Shown piece by piece: positions 46,901 to 58,865 of a stretch of 64,000 nt of DNA. The DNA lies in the NCBI GenBank assembly GCA_025642075.2, contig JAODUO010000871.1, positions 172,223 to 236,222 of the forward strand. Direction: 5' to 3'. The DNA comes from Ridgeia piscesae (taxonomy: Eukaryota; Annelida; Polychaeta; Sabellida; Siboglinidae). The notes beneath the pieces were generated by a model that saw only the letters and a program-made list of their open reading frames with translations, was not told where the DNA came from and ran no database searches. The translations under genes were made by a program, and so were the position numbers. The first letter of the stretch is position 1, and every line of letters starts with the position of its first letter.

Positions 46901-49900
46901 AGCCTGACTTATCAACAATAAACAGCAACACAGTCCACAATAACACCAGCCTGACTTATCCACAATGAACAGCCACACAGCCCACAATAACACCAGCCTG
47001 ATGTATCCACAATAAACAGCAACACAGCCCACAATAGCACCAGCCTGACTTATCCACAATAAACAGCAACACAGCCCACAATAACACCAGCCTGATTTAT
47101 CCACAATAAACAGCAACACAGTCCACAATAACACCAGCCTGACTTATCCACAGTAAACACCAACACAGTCCACAATATCACCAGCCTGATTTATCCACAA
47201 TACACAGCAACACAGTCTACAATAACACCAGCCTGACTTATCCACTGTAAACAGCAACACAGTCCACAATAACACCAGCCTGACTTATCCACAATAAACA
47301 GCAACACAGTCCACAATAACACCAACCTGACTTATCCACAGTAAACAGCAACACAGCCCATAATAACACTGGCCTGACTTATCCCCCAATGAACAGCAAC
47401 ACAGTCCACAATAACACCAGCCTGACTTACCCACTATAAACAACAACACAGCCCAAAATAAAACCAGCCTGACTTATCCACAATAAACAGCAACACAGCC
47501 CATAATAACACTGGCCTGACTTATCCCCCAATGAACAGCAACACAGTCCACAATAACACCAGCCTGACTTATCCACAATAAATAGCAACACAGTCCACAA
47601 TAACACCAACCTGACTTAACCAATATAAACAACAACACAGCCCACAATAGCACCAGCCTGACTTAACCAATATAAACAACAACACAGTCCACAATAACAA
47701 CAGCCTGACTTATCCACAATAAACAGCAACACAGCCCACAATAACACCAGCCTGATTTATCCACAATAAATAGCAACATAGTCCACAATGACACCAGCCT
47801 GACTTATCCGCTATTAACAATAACACAGTCCACAATGACACCAGCCTGACTTATCTACTAAAAACAACAACACAGTCCACAATAACACCAGCTTGACTTA
47901 CCCACAATGAACAGCAACACAGCCCACAATAACACCAGCCTGACTTATCCACAATAAACAGCAACACATCCCATAATAACACCAGCCTGACTTATCCGCT
48001 ATTAACAATAACACAGTCCAGAATAACACCAGCCTGACTTACCCACAATAAACAGCAACACATACTACAACAACACCAGTCTGATCCACAATAAACAGCA
48101 ACATAGACCACAATAACACCAGCCTGACTGATCCACAACAAACAGCAACGCAGCCCACAATAACACCAGCCTGACTTATCCACAATAAACAGCAACACAG
48201 CCCACAATAACACCAGCCTGACTTATCCACAATAAACAGCAACACAGCCCAAAATAACAACAGCCTGACTTATCCACAATAAACAGCAACACAGCCCACA
48301 ATAACACCAGCCTGACTTATCCACTATAAACAACAACACAGCCCACAATAACACCAGCCTGACTTATCAACAATAAACAGCAACACAGTCCACAATAACA
48401 CCAGCCTGACTTATCCACAATGAACAGCCACACAGCCCACAACAACACCAGCCTGATGTATCCACAATAAACAGCAACACAGCCCACAATAGCACCAGCC
48501 TGACTTATCCACAATAAACAGCAACACAGCCCACAATAACACCAGCCTGATTTATCCACAATAAACAGCAACACAGTCCACAATAACACCAGCCTGACTT
48601 ATCCACAGTAAACACCAACACAGTCCACAATAACACCAGCCTGATTTATCCACAATACACAGCAACACAGTCCACAATAACACCAGCCTGACTTATCCAC
48701 TGTAAACAGCAACACAGTCCACAATAACACCAGCCTGACTTATCCACAATAAACAGCAACACAGTCCACAATAACACCAACCTGACTTATCCACAGTAAA
48801 CAGCAACACAGCCCATATTAACACTGGCCTGACTTATCCCCCAATGAACAGCAACACAGCCCACAATAACACCAGCCTGACTTATCCACTATAAACAACA
48901 ACACAGCCCAAAATAAAACCAGCCTGACTTATCCACAATAAATAGCAACACAGCCCATAATAACACTGGCCTGACTTATCCCCCAATGAACAGCAACACA
49001 GTCCACCATAACACCAGCCTGACTTATCCACAATAAATAGCAACACAGTCCACAATAACACCAACCTGACTTAACCAATATAAACAACACAGCCCACAAT
49101 AACACCAGCCTGACTTATCCACTATAAACAACAACACAGCCCACAATTACACCAGGCTGACCTATCCACAATAAACAGCAACACAGCCCACAATAACAAC
49201 AGCCTGACTTATCCACAATAAACAGCAACACAGCCCACAATAACACCAGCCTGATGTATGCACAATAAACAGCAAGACAGTCCACAATGACACCAGCCTG
49301 ACTGATCCACAATAAACAGCAACACAGCCCACAATAGCACCAGCCTGACTTATCCACAGTAAACAACAACACAGTCCACAATAATACCAGCCTGACTTAT
49401 CCACAATAAACAGCAACACAGTCCACAATAACACCAGCCTGACTTATCCACAATAAACAGCAACACAGTCCACAATTACAACAGCCTGATTTATCCACAA
49501 TAAACAGCAACACAGTCCACAATAACAACAGCCTGACTTATCCACTGTAAACAGCAACACAGTCCACAATAACACCAGCCTGACTTATCCACAATAAACA
49601 GCAACACAGCCCATAATAACACTGACCTGACTTATCCCCCAATGAACAGCAACACAGCCCACAATAACACCAGCCTGACTTATCCACAATAAATAGCAAC
49701 ACAGTCCACAATAACACCAACCTGACTTATCCACTATAAACAACAACCCAGCCCAAAATAACACCAGCCTGACTTATCCACAATAAACAGCAAGACAGTC
49801 CACAATGACACCAGCCTGACTGATCCACAATAAACAGCAACACAGCCCACAATAGCACCAGCCTGATTTATCCACAATAAACAGCAACACAGTCCACACT

Positions 49901-50757
49901 AACACCAGCCTGACTTATCCACTGTAAACAGCAACACAGTCCACAATAACACCAGCCTGACTTATCCACAATAAACAGCAACACAGTCCACAATAACACC
50001 AACCTGACTTATCCACAGTAAACAGCAACACAGCCCATAATAACACTGGCCTGACTTATCCCCCAATGAACAGCAACACAGCCCACAATAACACCAGCCT
50101 GACTTATTCACAATAAACAGCAACACAGCCCACAATGACACTGGCCTGACTTATCCACAATAAATAGCAACACAGTCCACAATAACACCAACCTGACTTA
50201 ACCAATATAAACAACAACACAGCCCAAAATAACACCAGCCTGACTTATCCACTATAAACAACAACACAGCCCAAAATAACACCAGCCTGACTTATCCACA
50301 ATAAACAGCAACACAGCCCATAATAACACTGGCCTGACTTATCCCCCCAATGAATAGCAACACAGTCCATAATAACACCAACCTGACTTAACCAATATAA
50401 ACAACAACACAGTCCATAATAACACCAGCCTGACTTATCCACTATAAACAACAACACAGTCCACAATAACACCAGCCTGACTTAACCAATATAAACAACA
50501 CAGCCCACAATAACACCAGCCTGACTTATCCACTATAAACAACAGCACAGCCCACAATAACACCAGCCTGACTTATCCACTATAAACAACAACACAGTCC
50601 ACAATAACACCAGCCTGACTTAACCAATATAAACAACACAGCCCACAATAACAACAGCCTGACCTATCCACAATAAACAGCAACACAGCCCACAATAACA
50701 ACAGCCTGACTTATCCACAATAAACAGCAACACAGCCCACAATAACACCAGTCTGTG
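43912..50757. repeat. 47-bp minisatellite, about 145 copies, with higher-order structure
   Basis: The unit reads CACAATAACACCAGCCTGAC, TTATCCACAATAAACAGCAA, CACAGCC (47 bases), with variants such as CACTGTAAACAGC, CCAATATAAACAAC and GTCTGACTTATCC. Blocks are duplicated at larger scale: 46370-47640 recurs at 47825-49095 at an offset of 1,455 bases (31 units), with a one-unit indel near its start. It begins within a few bases of the transmembrane exon of the - strand gene (intron side) and fades into diverged units up to about 50930. Long open frames on the - strand (L-L-F-I-V-D-K-S-G-W-C-Y) are by-products of stop-free units. Confidence 0.93.
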
Positions 50758-51607
50758 TCATCCACTGTATAAACAAAGCAAACACAAAGCAAGCAGCAAT
50801 GATATTAGCTTGTCTCATCCATTGTGAAGAACAACACCTAGCAATGCTACCAACTTGCTAATCTACTGTAAACAACAACACAGTCTGCAGTGATGACAGC
50901 CCAAATTTCTCGTCCACTGTAAGCAACCACAAACCTGATGTAATTCTTTTCAATAATCAAAATAATCACTTTAAATAAAGTCAAGTTGAAAATAGATATC
51001 ACAGAGCCATGATGTATTCATATAGTAATTCTACCCAATATGAAATTGCAATACACATCTACACTGTATATCTATTTTAGCTTTGTCAACTTCAACAGCC
51101 AAGCTTACACACAAGCTGCTGTCACATGCCTGTACCTGCCCTTGCTGTTTTTGCTAACCCTAACCCAGCTCTTTCCTACAAAGCAGTTATTTCATATATT
51201 TCCATCTCCCATGTGAATTGACTGCCAACATTTACGAGCTATACCTGCCTGGGTTTTGGATTGAGGATTTCATTCCTCTAGTTCAATTGCTTGATCTGCC
51301 GAGTTTTTTACCCATTAGTAGATGGTTGGATTAGTCAGTATTGGGACTTACCCACCCTAGGTCGACACTGCACACCCACCACTGGTCTCTGGGGGCAAGT
51401 GTGCCTTCAGCAACCTTTTCACTCATTCACTTTTGAAATGGTCTAAGCTTAACAAATATATGAATATTAGTGAGGTTTATTACCTCATCCCCTCAGATTT
51501 ATCTGGAATTTTGTTTCTAAGGTGATGTTTGCTAAAAACCTTATTTTTCAAAGATGAGCTCAACCAGACCAGCGGATGCTACAGCCTGCCAATTTTGGCA
51601 AAAATCA
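50758..51607. other. Diverged edge of the minisatellite and unassigned DNA
   Basis: To about 50930 there are decayed 47-bp units (ATCCACTGTATAAACAAAGC, CTACTGTAAACAACAACACA). Beyond that no exon of the - strand receptor gene could be recognised. Confidence 0.4.
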
Positions 51608-54107
51608 CCCAAATTAGGTGAAGGGCCCTATATTTATATGTCTACAAATCAATAACCACTGGTCCAATGGTGCTGGCAATTGCATTTCTGGAATGAAAGT
51701 TGCCCAACGGATTCCACATCTGCCATTATGTTTCTTTGTTTCAGACCAAGGTAAAGTGTGAAAATATATTGACCTTGAAATTGACCTAAATGCCCTTGTG
51801 ACCAAAATGGCCGACAAATGAGCAAATATATAAATATCGTTATTCTTTATCAGAGCCATTTTTACAAAGGTTTCAAGCAAATATTTTGCACATGGATACC
51901 TTATGGCCATATATACAACTTTTGAGATGTGGCTGCCCGGATTTAAAGGTCAAGGTCACATGAAGGTTAAAAGACAAAATAGTTCATTATTCCAATTATA
52001 TCATCTACTAACACTATAACAATGCTTGTATTTCGGAAGATTACAGGAGGTGTTTATGGTTGCAAAACTCTATTTTATATTTTGTACTTTATATAATTTG
52101 CATAAATAAAAAATGACTGCCAATATGCTAAAAACTAATTATTATAATTTCACACATAGCTGCATGCATATACTATAACATTGGGTATATCTACATTCAT
52201 AGAGGCAGTCACATCTCTATCCACATCAAGAAATTGTCACTTCACTACGACAAACCCTAAAGCAAAACAATAGTTTAAACAAATGAAGAGTCACTGCAAT
52301 CTCTTCAGCCAGCTCTTCATTGCAGCACATGTTCGTAACACCAGACTGGATGAGTTTTCTGTACATGAAAACCATCCGTAGCCGCCATAAAAAAATGTGT
52401 CACTGCATGGGAAACTTCGACCATCGAGCACCAAACATGAGCTATTGCATTGCATTGAACCAAATTTCCAACAAGAAACACCCTCTTATTTTGATACCAA
52501 AGTGTTCGATGGTTCTGCTCTGCCACTAGACAACACGGCAACATTTAGTGAATACAAGCAGAGACACCATCTTCATTCCCTGGACTGAAAGGCTGTTCTA
52601 GGATTGACATCGTCTGGGACACGTACCAACCTGACAGCTTGAAAGCCACAACCCGAGAAAAACGAGGGAAAGGCACATGCAAACAAGTGCTCTGTGATGC
52701 CAAATTGCCAATGTACTTTGCGGATTTCTTACAAGATATCACAAACAATGAATAACTGTTCAGTTTTCTGATGGAAGATGTAGTCAAACATGGCTATCCA
52801 CCAAGTAAATGTGTAAATTACCAGTGGTTCACATGAAAAGTCGAATTGTGCTGACATATTGATGTTGGTGAATGACCACCAAGAGACAGACAGCAGAATA
52901 TGTCTACATGTAGATGATGCGCTGAATGGGGGGCAAGTACTGTTCTTGTCAGAACCGTAGATACAGATGTGGTTGTCATTTTGGTTGGAATCTTTAACGA
53001 TCTTGCCTAGCACCATCCAGGAATGCAGGTATGTGTCGGCTTTGGCACAGGGAAGCATTTCCGCTACTACCACATCAACTCAATCTGCCAAGAACTTGCT
53101 CTTTCTCACACCTTCTCGGGTTCTGATGCAACATACCAGTTCAGCGGTAAAGGCAAAACATGGAACATATATCCGGCAGTCACTGCTGTGTTCACGAGCA
53201 CATCTCAGGATGGAATTGTTTCTTGAGAATTTACATCTGCAGCATTCAGACTGATTGACCAATTTACATGTATCATGTACCACAGCACGACAACTTATGA
53301 CAAGGTGAACAAGCTTCAACAAAATTGCTTTTCCTTCTGACAGAAACAACACTGCTACAACACGCAAACCGATGCTTATAAATACCAAGCCAGTATCGGG
53401 AGATATAGCCTGAAGCCTATCATAGCTGCACCCAATCCTGAAGGCTTTGGAAGGACAAGAGAAGACCCCAGATGGCATCCAGTCTGGACAACTGTACCAG
53501 CTGCTGCCGTAGGTTGTAGAGAACTTCTCAAGTGTGGCTGCAAGACTGAACCCACTTGAGCGAAGAAATGCAGATGCAAGACTGCCGGGTTCACATGCAC
53601 AGCACTCTGTCTCTGCCATGGACTTTGTGAGAGTTATGAACAAGCTCATTGTAGTGGCATATGAGGAATTGGTTAACAGTGGAGGTGTGAGTTAATTAGT
53701 TAATTAACTGAGTAAATGTGACTGCCCCTATGAATGTAGATGTGCACTATGTATTGTTACCCAATGTCATAATACATGCATGCAACGGTATGTGCACATT
53801 TAAATTATAATAATTAGTTTTGAGCATATTGGCAGCCATTTTGGATTTATGCAAATTGTATCAATTACAAAATATAAAATAGAGTTTTGCAGCCATAAAT
53901 GTCTCCTGTAACCTTCCGAAATACAAACATTGTTATAGTATTAGTAGATTATAAAATTGGAATTATGAAATATGTTGTCATATGACCTTTGTCTGACCTT
54001 GACCTTTAAATCTGGGCTGCCACATCTCAGAAGTTGCATATATCCATAAGGTATCTGTGTGCAAAATATTTGTTTTGGAACTTTTGTAAAAATTGTCCCC
54101 GCTTTCA
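51608..54107 (+). mobile_element. Repeat element with inverted arms around a degenerate Cys-rich-family gene
   Basis: The left arm 51850-52222 and the right arm 53712-54107 are diverged inverted copies (for example CAAATATTTTGCACATGGATACC against GGTATCTGTGTGCAAAATATTTG, and CTACATTCATAGAGGCAGTCACA against TGTGACTGCCCCTATGAATGTAG). The left side extends further out to 51608 with CCAAAATGGC/GTTGCCCAACGGATTCC-type repeat sequence. The interval holds a + strand pseudogene. The layout suggests a DNA transposon that carries this gene family; the right side is cut off by the 42-bp minisatellite. Confidence 0.55.
52320..53680 (+). pseudogene. Degenerate member of a multicopy aquatic-invertebrate gene family (DTDV / HxFxGxD / CXC-like)
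   Basis: Frame-shifted pieces follow in family order: G-K-L-R-P-S-S-T-K-H-E-L-L-H-C-I (about 52405), D-N-T-A-T-F-S-E-Y-K-Q-R (52530-52565), W-D-T-Y-Q-P-D-S-L-K-A-T-T-R-E-K-R-G-K-G (52613-52675), N-D-H-Q-E-T-D-S-R-I-C-L-H (about 52870-52910), R-T-V-D-T-D-V-V-V-I-L-V-G-I-F (52951-52997), F-G-T-G-K-H-F-R-Y-Y-H-I-N (53041-53080), H-T-F-S-G-S-D-A-T (53107-53133), W-H-P-V-W-T-T-V-P-A-A-A (about 53475), and a Cys-rich end K-C-G-C-K-T-E, K-C-R-C-K-T-A-G-F-T-C-T-A-L-C (53530-53615). I recognise this as a large uncharacterised family repeated in mollusc, cnidarian and fish genomes. Several stops and frameshifts make it inactive. Confidence 0.7.
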
Positions 54108-54740
54108 ACTTGTCCCGCTTTCAACTTGCGTTCAACTGCTGTTAAAGTCTAAGTGCCTGCTTTCGACTTGCGTTCAACAGCTGTTGAAGTCTAAGTGTCT
54201 GCTTTCGACTTGTGTTCAACTGCTGTTGAAGTATAAGTGCCTTTTTTGACTTGCGTTCAACTGCTGTTGAAGTCTAAGTGCCTACTTTCGACTTGCGTCC
54301 AACTGCTGTTGAAGTCCAAGTGCCTGCTTTCGACTTGCGTTCAACTGCTGTTGAAGTCTAAGTGCCTGCTTTCGACTTGCGTTCAACTGCTGTTGAAGTC
54401 TAAGTGGCTGCTTTCGACTTGCATTCAACTGCTGTTGAAGTCTAAGTGCCTGCTTTCAACTTGTGTTCAACTGCTGTTGAAGTCTCAGTGCCTGCTTTCG
54501 ACTTGTGTTCAACTGCTGTTGAAGTCTAAGTGGCTGCTTTCGACTTGTGTTCAACTGCTGTTGAAGTCTAAGTGCTGGCTTTCAACTTGTGTTCAACTGC
54601 TGTTGATGTCTCAGTGCCTGCTTTCAACTTGTGTTCAACTGCTGTTGAAGTCTAAGTGCCTGCTTTCGACTTGTGTTCAACTGCTGTTGAAGTCTCAGTG
54701 CCTGCTTTTGACTTGTGTTCAACTGCTGTTGAAGTCTAAG
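54108..54740. repeat. 42-bp minisatellite, about 15 copies
   Basis: Unit CTTGCGTTCAACTGCTGTTG, AAGTCTAAGTGCCTGCTTTC, GA. TTCAACTGCTGTTGAA inside each unit is nearly palindromic (TTCAACAGCTGTTGAA is perfectly so in one copy). Being 14 codons long, it keeps all frames open and reads C-V-Q-L-L-L-K-S-K-C-L-L-S-T repeatedly. No sign that it is translated. It recurs inverted and identical at about 62350-62950. Confidence 0.9.
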
Positions 54741-54744
54741 TTAC

Positions 54745-54960
54745 TACGTTTTGGGTTTTTCCATGTCCACCTTCTCTCTGTGTTCTTCTTAAGCATGGTA
54801 TTCGTGACTTTGTAGTATCTTGGTGTTGCGTTTTGTTTCTAGCTCAAATTTGCCCATTGCTGTTTCCATAGAGTTTGTTCTTCTCACTTCTTCCGCATTT
54901 AAGTCTCCCATCACAATCATGTAATGGTTTGGTTTGCCTATGGTCTACATATGGTCTGTC
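54745..54960 (-). mobile_element. LINE endonuclease-domain fragment
   Basis: On the - strand, K-P-N-H-Y-M-I-V-M-G-D-L-N-A (54890-54935) then R-T-N-S-M-E-T-A-M-G-K-F-E-L (about 54845-54890), and in a shifted frame V-T-N-T-M-L-K-K-N-T-E-R-R-W-T-W-K-N-P (54750-54815). The order M-G-D-x-N-A, M-G-K-x-G-L, N-T-x-x-x-K-x4-R-R-W-T-W-K-S-P is the apurinic-type endonuclease of non-LTR retrotransposons. Cut off by the 42-bp minisatellite. Confidence 0.65.
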
Positions 54961-55345
54961 TACTTACCGTCTTTGGGATGGGCCAACTAGGAGTCTTTGG
55001 CTTTATAACACTTTGCATGCTGGTGTTGTTGGCCAACCCCTCCACGCTGACTGGTTTGTGTTGGAAGGGGCAGGCGATATAAGGACAAAAAAATTCCATT
55101 CAAGAAATGCTAATTCCATGAAGATTTGATCAGATGGACGTTCAGATATAGGGCTCAAACTACTGGTATGATAGAGCTCATCTTTGATTTTTTTAAAGAA
55201 TTACCATAGAATCCAAATACTAACCAAATCTGCCTTTCTTTGGCAATTTAACAAGGAGTGACCAAAATAGCACAAAGAACCAGGATAATTGTTACCTCAC
55301 CTCAACAAACTTGTAGGATACCTGCAAAGCAGAGAAAACATATTT
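54961..55345. other. Unassigned, probably continuing the LINE remnant
   Basis: No clear motif. The N-terminal side of the endonuclease would be expected here on the - strand, but it is too decayed to prove. Confidence 0.35.
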
Positions 55346-55478
55346 GTAGAGCGCAGTGGCTCAAGGGGAGGGACTCGGAGTCTTGACTAAGAGAAACCAA
55401 ATTCGAATCCTGTGATGCAGTGTGACACCTTGGGCAAGTTGTTTCACTCTACATTCCAGTTTGCTCAGCTGTATGTCT
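55346..55478 (+). mobile_element. tRNA-derived SINE with conserved core
   Basis: A tRNA-like head begins GTAGAGCGCAGTGGCTCAAG. A-box TGGCTCAAGGGG is at 55357-55368 and B-box-like ATTCGAATCC at 55401-55410. The core follows as GTGACACCTTGGGCAAGTTG, TTTCACTCTAC and CAGCTGTAT, which resembles the CTTGGGCAAGT core shared by several animal SINE superfamilies. The 3' end runs into the 56-bp minisatellite. Non-coding, moved by LINE machinery. Confidence 0.65.
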
Positions 55479-55502
55479 GTCTGGATGTTGTGCTGGAACC
55501 AT

Positions 55503-58500
55503 GCCTATCAAGATGTTGTGTTTGATTCATATGTATCAGGATGTTGTGTTTCATCCATGTGTATCAGGTTGTTGTGATTGATGTATGCCTATCAAGATGT
55601 TGTGTTTGATCCATGTGTATCAGGTTGTTGTGATTGATGTATGCCTATCAAGATGTTGTGTTTGATCCATGTGTATCAGGATGGTGTGTTTGATCCATAT
55701 GTATCAGGATGTTATGTTTGATCCATGTGTATCAGGATGTCATGAGATTGATGTATGCCTATCAAGATGTTGTGTTTGATCCATGTGTATCAGGATGTCG
55801 TGATTGATGTATGCCTATCAATATGTTGTTTTTGATACATGTGTATCAGGATGTTGTGATTGATGTATGCCTATCAATATGTTATGTTTGATCCATGTGT
55901 ATCAGGATGTCGTGATTGACGTGTGCCTATCAAGATGTTGTGTTTGATCCATGTGTATCAGGATGTCGTGAGATTGATGTATGCCTATCAAGATGTTGTG
56001 TTTGATCCATGTGTATCAGGATGTCGTGATTGATGTATGCCTATCAAGATGCTGTGTTTGATCCCTGTGTATCAGGATGTTGTGATTGATGTATGCCTAT
56101 CAAGATGTTGTGTTTGATCCATGTGTATCAGGATGTCGTGAGATTGATGTATGCCTATCAAGATGTTGTGTTTGATCCCTGTGTATCAGGATGTTGTGAT
56201 TGATGTATGCCTATCAAGATGTTTTGTTTGATCCATGTGTATCAGGATGTCGTGATTGATGTATGCCTATCAAGATGTTGTGTTTGATCCATGTGTATCA
56301 GGATGTCGTGATTGATGTATGCCTATCAAGATGTTGTGTTTGATCCATGTGTATCAGGATGTCGTGATTGATGTATGCCTATCAAGATGTTGTGTTTGAT
56401 CCCTGTGTATCAGGATGTTGTGATTGATGTATGCCTATCAAGATGTTTTGTTTGATCCATGTGTATCAGGATGTCGTGATTGATGTATGCCTATCAATAT
56501 GTTATTTTTGATCCATGTGTATCAGGATGTCGTTATTGATGTGTGCCTATCAATATGTTGTGTTTGATTTATGTGTATAAGGTTGTCGTGATTGATGTAT
56601 GCCTATCAAGATGTTGTGTTTGATTCATATGTATCAGGATGTTGTGTTTGATCCATGTGTATCAGGATGTCGTGATTGATGTATGCCTATCAATATGTTG
56701 TTTTTGATCCATGTGTATCAGGATGTTGTGATTGATGTATGCCTATCAATATGTTATGTTTGATCCATGTGTATCAGGATGTCGTGATTGACGTGTGCCT
56801 ATCAAGATGTTGTGTTTGATCCATGTGTATCAGGATGTCGTGAGATTGATGTATGCCTATCAAGATGTTGTGTTTGATCCATGTGTATCAGGATGTCGTG
56901 ATTGATGTATGCCTATCAATATGTTGTTTTTGATACATGTGTATCAGGATGTTGTGATTGATGTATGCCTATCAATATGTTATGTTTGATCCATGTGTAT
57001 CAGGATGTCGTGATTGACCTGTGCCTATCAAGATGTTGTGTTTGATCCATGTGTATCAGGATGTCGTGAGATTGATGTATGCCTATCAAGTTGTTGTGTT
57101 TGATCCATGTGTATCAGGATGTCGTGATTGATGTATGCCTATCAAGATGCTGTGTTTGATCCCTGTGTATCAGGATGTTGTGATTGATGTATGCCTATCA
57201 AGATGTTGTGTTTGATCCATGTGTATCAGGATGTCGTGAGATTGATGTATGCCTATCAAGATGTTGTGTTTGATCCATGTGTATCAGGATGTCGTGATTG
57301 ATGTATGCCTATCAAGATGCGTGTTTGATCCCTGTGTATCAGGATGTTGTGATTGATGTATGCCTATCAAGATGTTGTGTTTGATCCCTGTGTATCAGGA
57401 TGTTGTGATTGATGTATGCCTATCAAGATGTTGTCTTTGATCCATTTGTATCAGAGTGTCGTGATTGATGTATGCCTATCAAGATGTTGTGTTTGATCCA
57501 TGTGTATCAGGATGTCGTGATTGATGTATGCCTATCAAGATGTTGTATTTGATCCATGTGTATCAGGATGTCATGATTGATGTATGCCTATCAAGATTTT
57601 TGTTTGATCCATGTGTATCAGGATGTCGTGATTGATGTATGCCTATCAAGATGTTATTTTTGATCCATGTGTATCAGGATGTCATTATTGATGTGTGCCT
57701 ATCAATATGTTGTGTTTGATCCATGTGTATAAGGTGGTCGTGATTGATGTATGCCTATCAAGATGTTGTGTTTGATTCATATGTATCAAGATGTTGTGTT
57801 TGATCCATGTGTATCAGGATGTCGTGATTGATGTATGCCTATCAATATGTTGTTTTTGATACATGTGTATCAGGATGTTGTGATTGATGTATGCCTATCA
57901 ATATGTTATGTTTGATCCATGTGTATCAGGATGTCGTGATTGACGTGTGCCTATCAATATGTTATGTTTGATCCATGTGTATCAGGATGTCGTGATTGAC
58001 GTGTGCCTATCAAGATGTTGTGTTTGATCCATGTGTATCAGGATGTCGTGAGATTGATGTATGCCTATCAAGATGTTGTGTTTGATCCATGTGTATCAGG
58101 ATGTCGTGATTGATGTATGCCTATCAATATGTTGTTTTTGATACATGTGTATCAGGATGTTGTGATTGATGTATGCCTATCAATATGTTATGTTTGATCC
58201 ATGTGTATCAGGATGTCGTGATTGACGTGTGCCTATCAAGATGTTGTGTTTGATCCATGTGTATCAGGATGTCGTGAGATTGATGTATGCCTATCAAGAT
58301 GTTGTGTTTGATCCATGTGTATCAGGATGTCGTGATTGATGTATGCCTATCAAGATGCTGTGTTTGATCCCTGTGTATCAGGATGTTGTGATTGATGTAT
58401 GCCTATCAAGATGTTGTGTTTGATCCATGTGTATCAGGATGTCGTGAGATTGATGTATGCCTATCAAGATGTTGTGTTTGATCCCTGTGTATCAGGATGT

Positions 58501-58865
58501 TGTGATTGATGTATGCCTATCAAGATGTTTTGTTTGATCCATGTGTATCAGGATGTCGTGATTGATGTATGCCTATCAAGATGTTGTGTTTGATCCATGT
58601 GTATCAGGATGTCGTGATTGATGTATGCCTATCAAGATGTTGTGTTTGATCCATGTGTATCAGGATGTCGTGATTGATGTATGCCTATCAAGATGTTGTG
58701 TTTGATCCCTGTGTATCAGGATGTTGTGATTGATGTATGCCTATCAAGATGCTGTGTTTGATCCCTGTGTATCAGGATGTTGTGATTGATGTATGCCTAT
58801 CAAGATGTTGTGTTTGATCCATGTGTATCAGGATGTCGTGAGATTGATGTATGCCTATCAAGATT
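55503..58865. repeat. 56-bp minisatellite, about 60 copies
   Basis: Unit GTATCAGGATGTCGTGATTG, ATGTATGCCTATCAAGATGT, TGTGTTTGATCCATGT (56 bases; 58 when GATTG is preceded by an extra GA). The two halves resemble each other (TATCAGGATGTCGTG / TATCAAGATGTTGTG), so the unit arose by duplication of a ~28-base precursor. Variants such as CAATATGTTGTTTTTGATAC recur at about 55820, 56915, 57846 and 58120, showing higher-order duplication. Right of 58865 it turns into a corrupted reverse complement. Confidence 0.92.

Noticed and set aside
43803..50472. Many - strand open frames of 60-98 residues rich in Cys, Leu and Trp across the 47-bp array
   Set aside because: They are translations of a stop-poor tandem repeat whose length is not a multiple of three; there is no start context, no splice support and no conservation beyond the DNA repeat.
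43912..50757. Dozens of TTATCCACA sites, identical to the bacterial DnaA box
   Set aside because: The motif is part of the repeat unit in a eukaryotic intron; its high copy number follows from the tandem array, not from an origin.
53080..53649. 189-residue - strand frame
   Set aside because: It is the shadow of the + strand pseudogene, where the family motifs (DTDV, HxFxGxD, Cys-rich end) are found.
54237..54815. 192-residue frame with a 14-residue repeat
   Set aside because: It results from a 42-bp minisatellite, starts and ends inside repeats, and lacks any promoter or domain evidence.
43912..58865. CRISPR-like regularly spaced repeats
   Set aside because: The arrays are head-to-tail units with no unique spacers, in an intron-containing genome.
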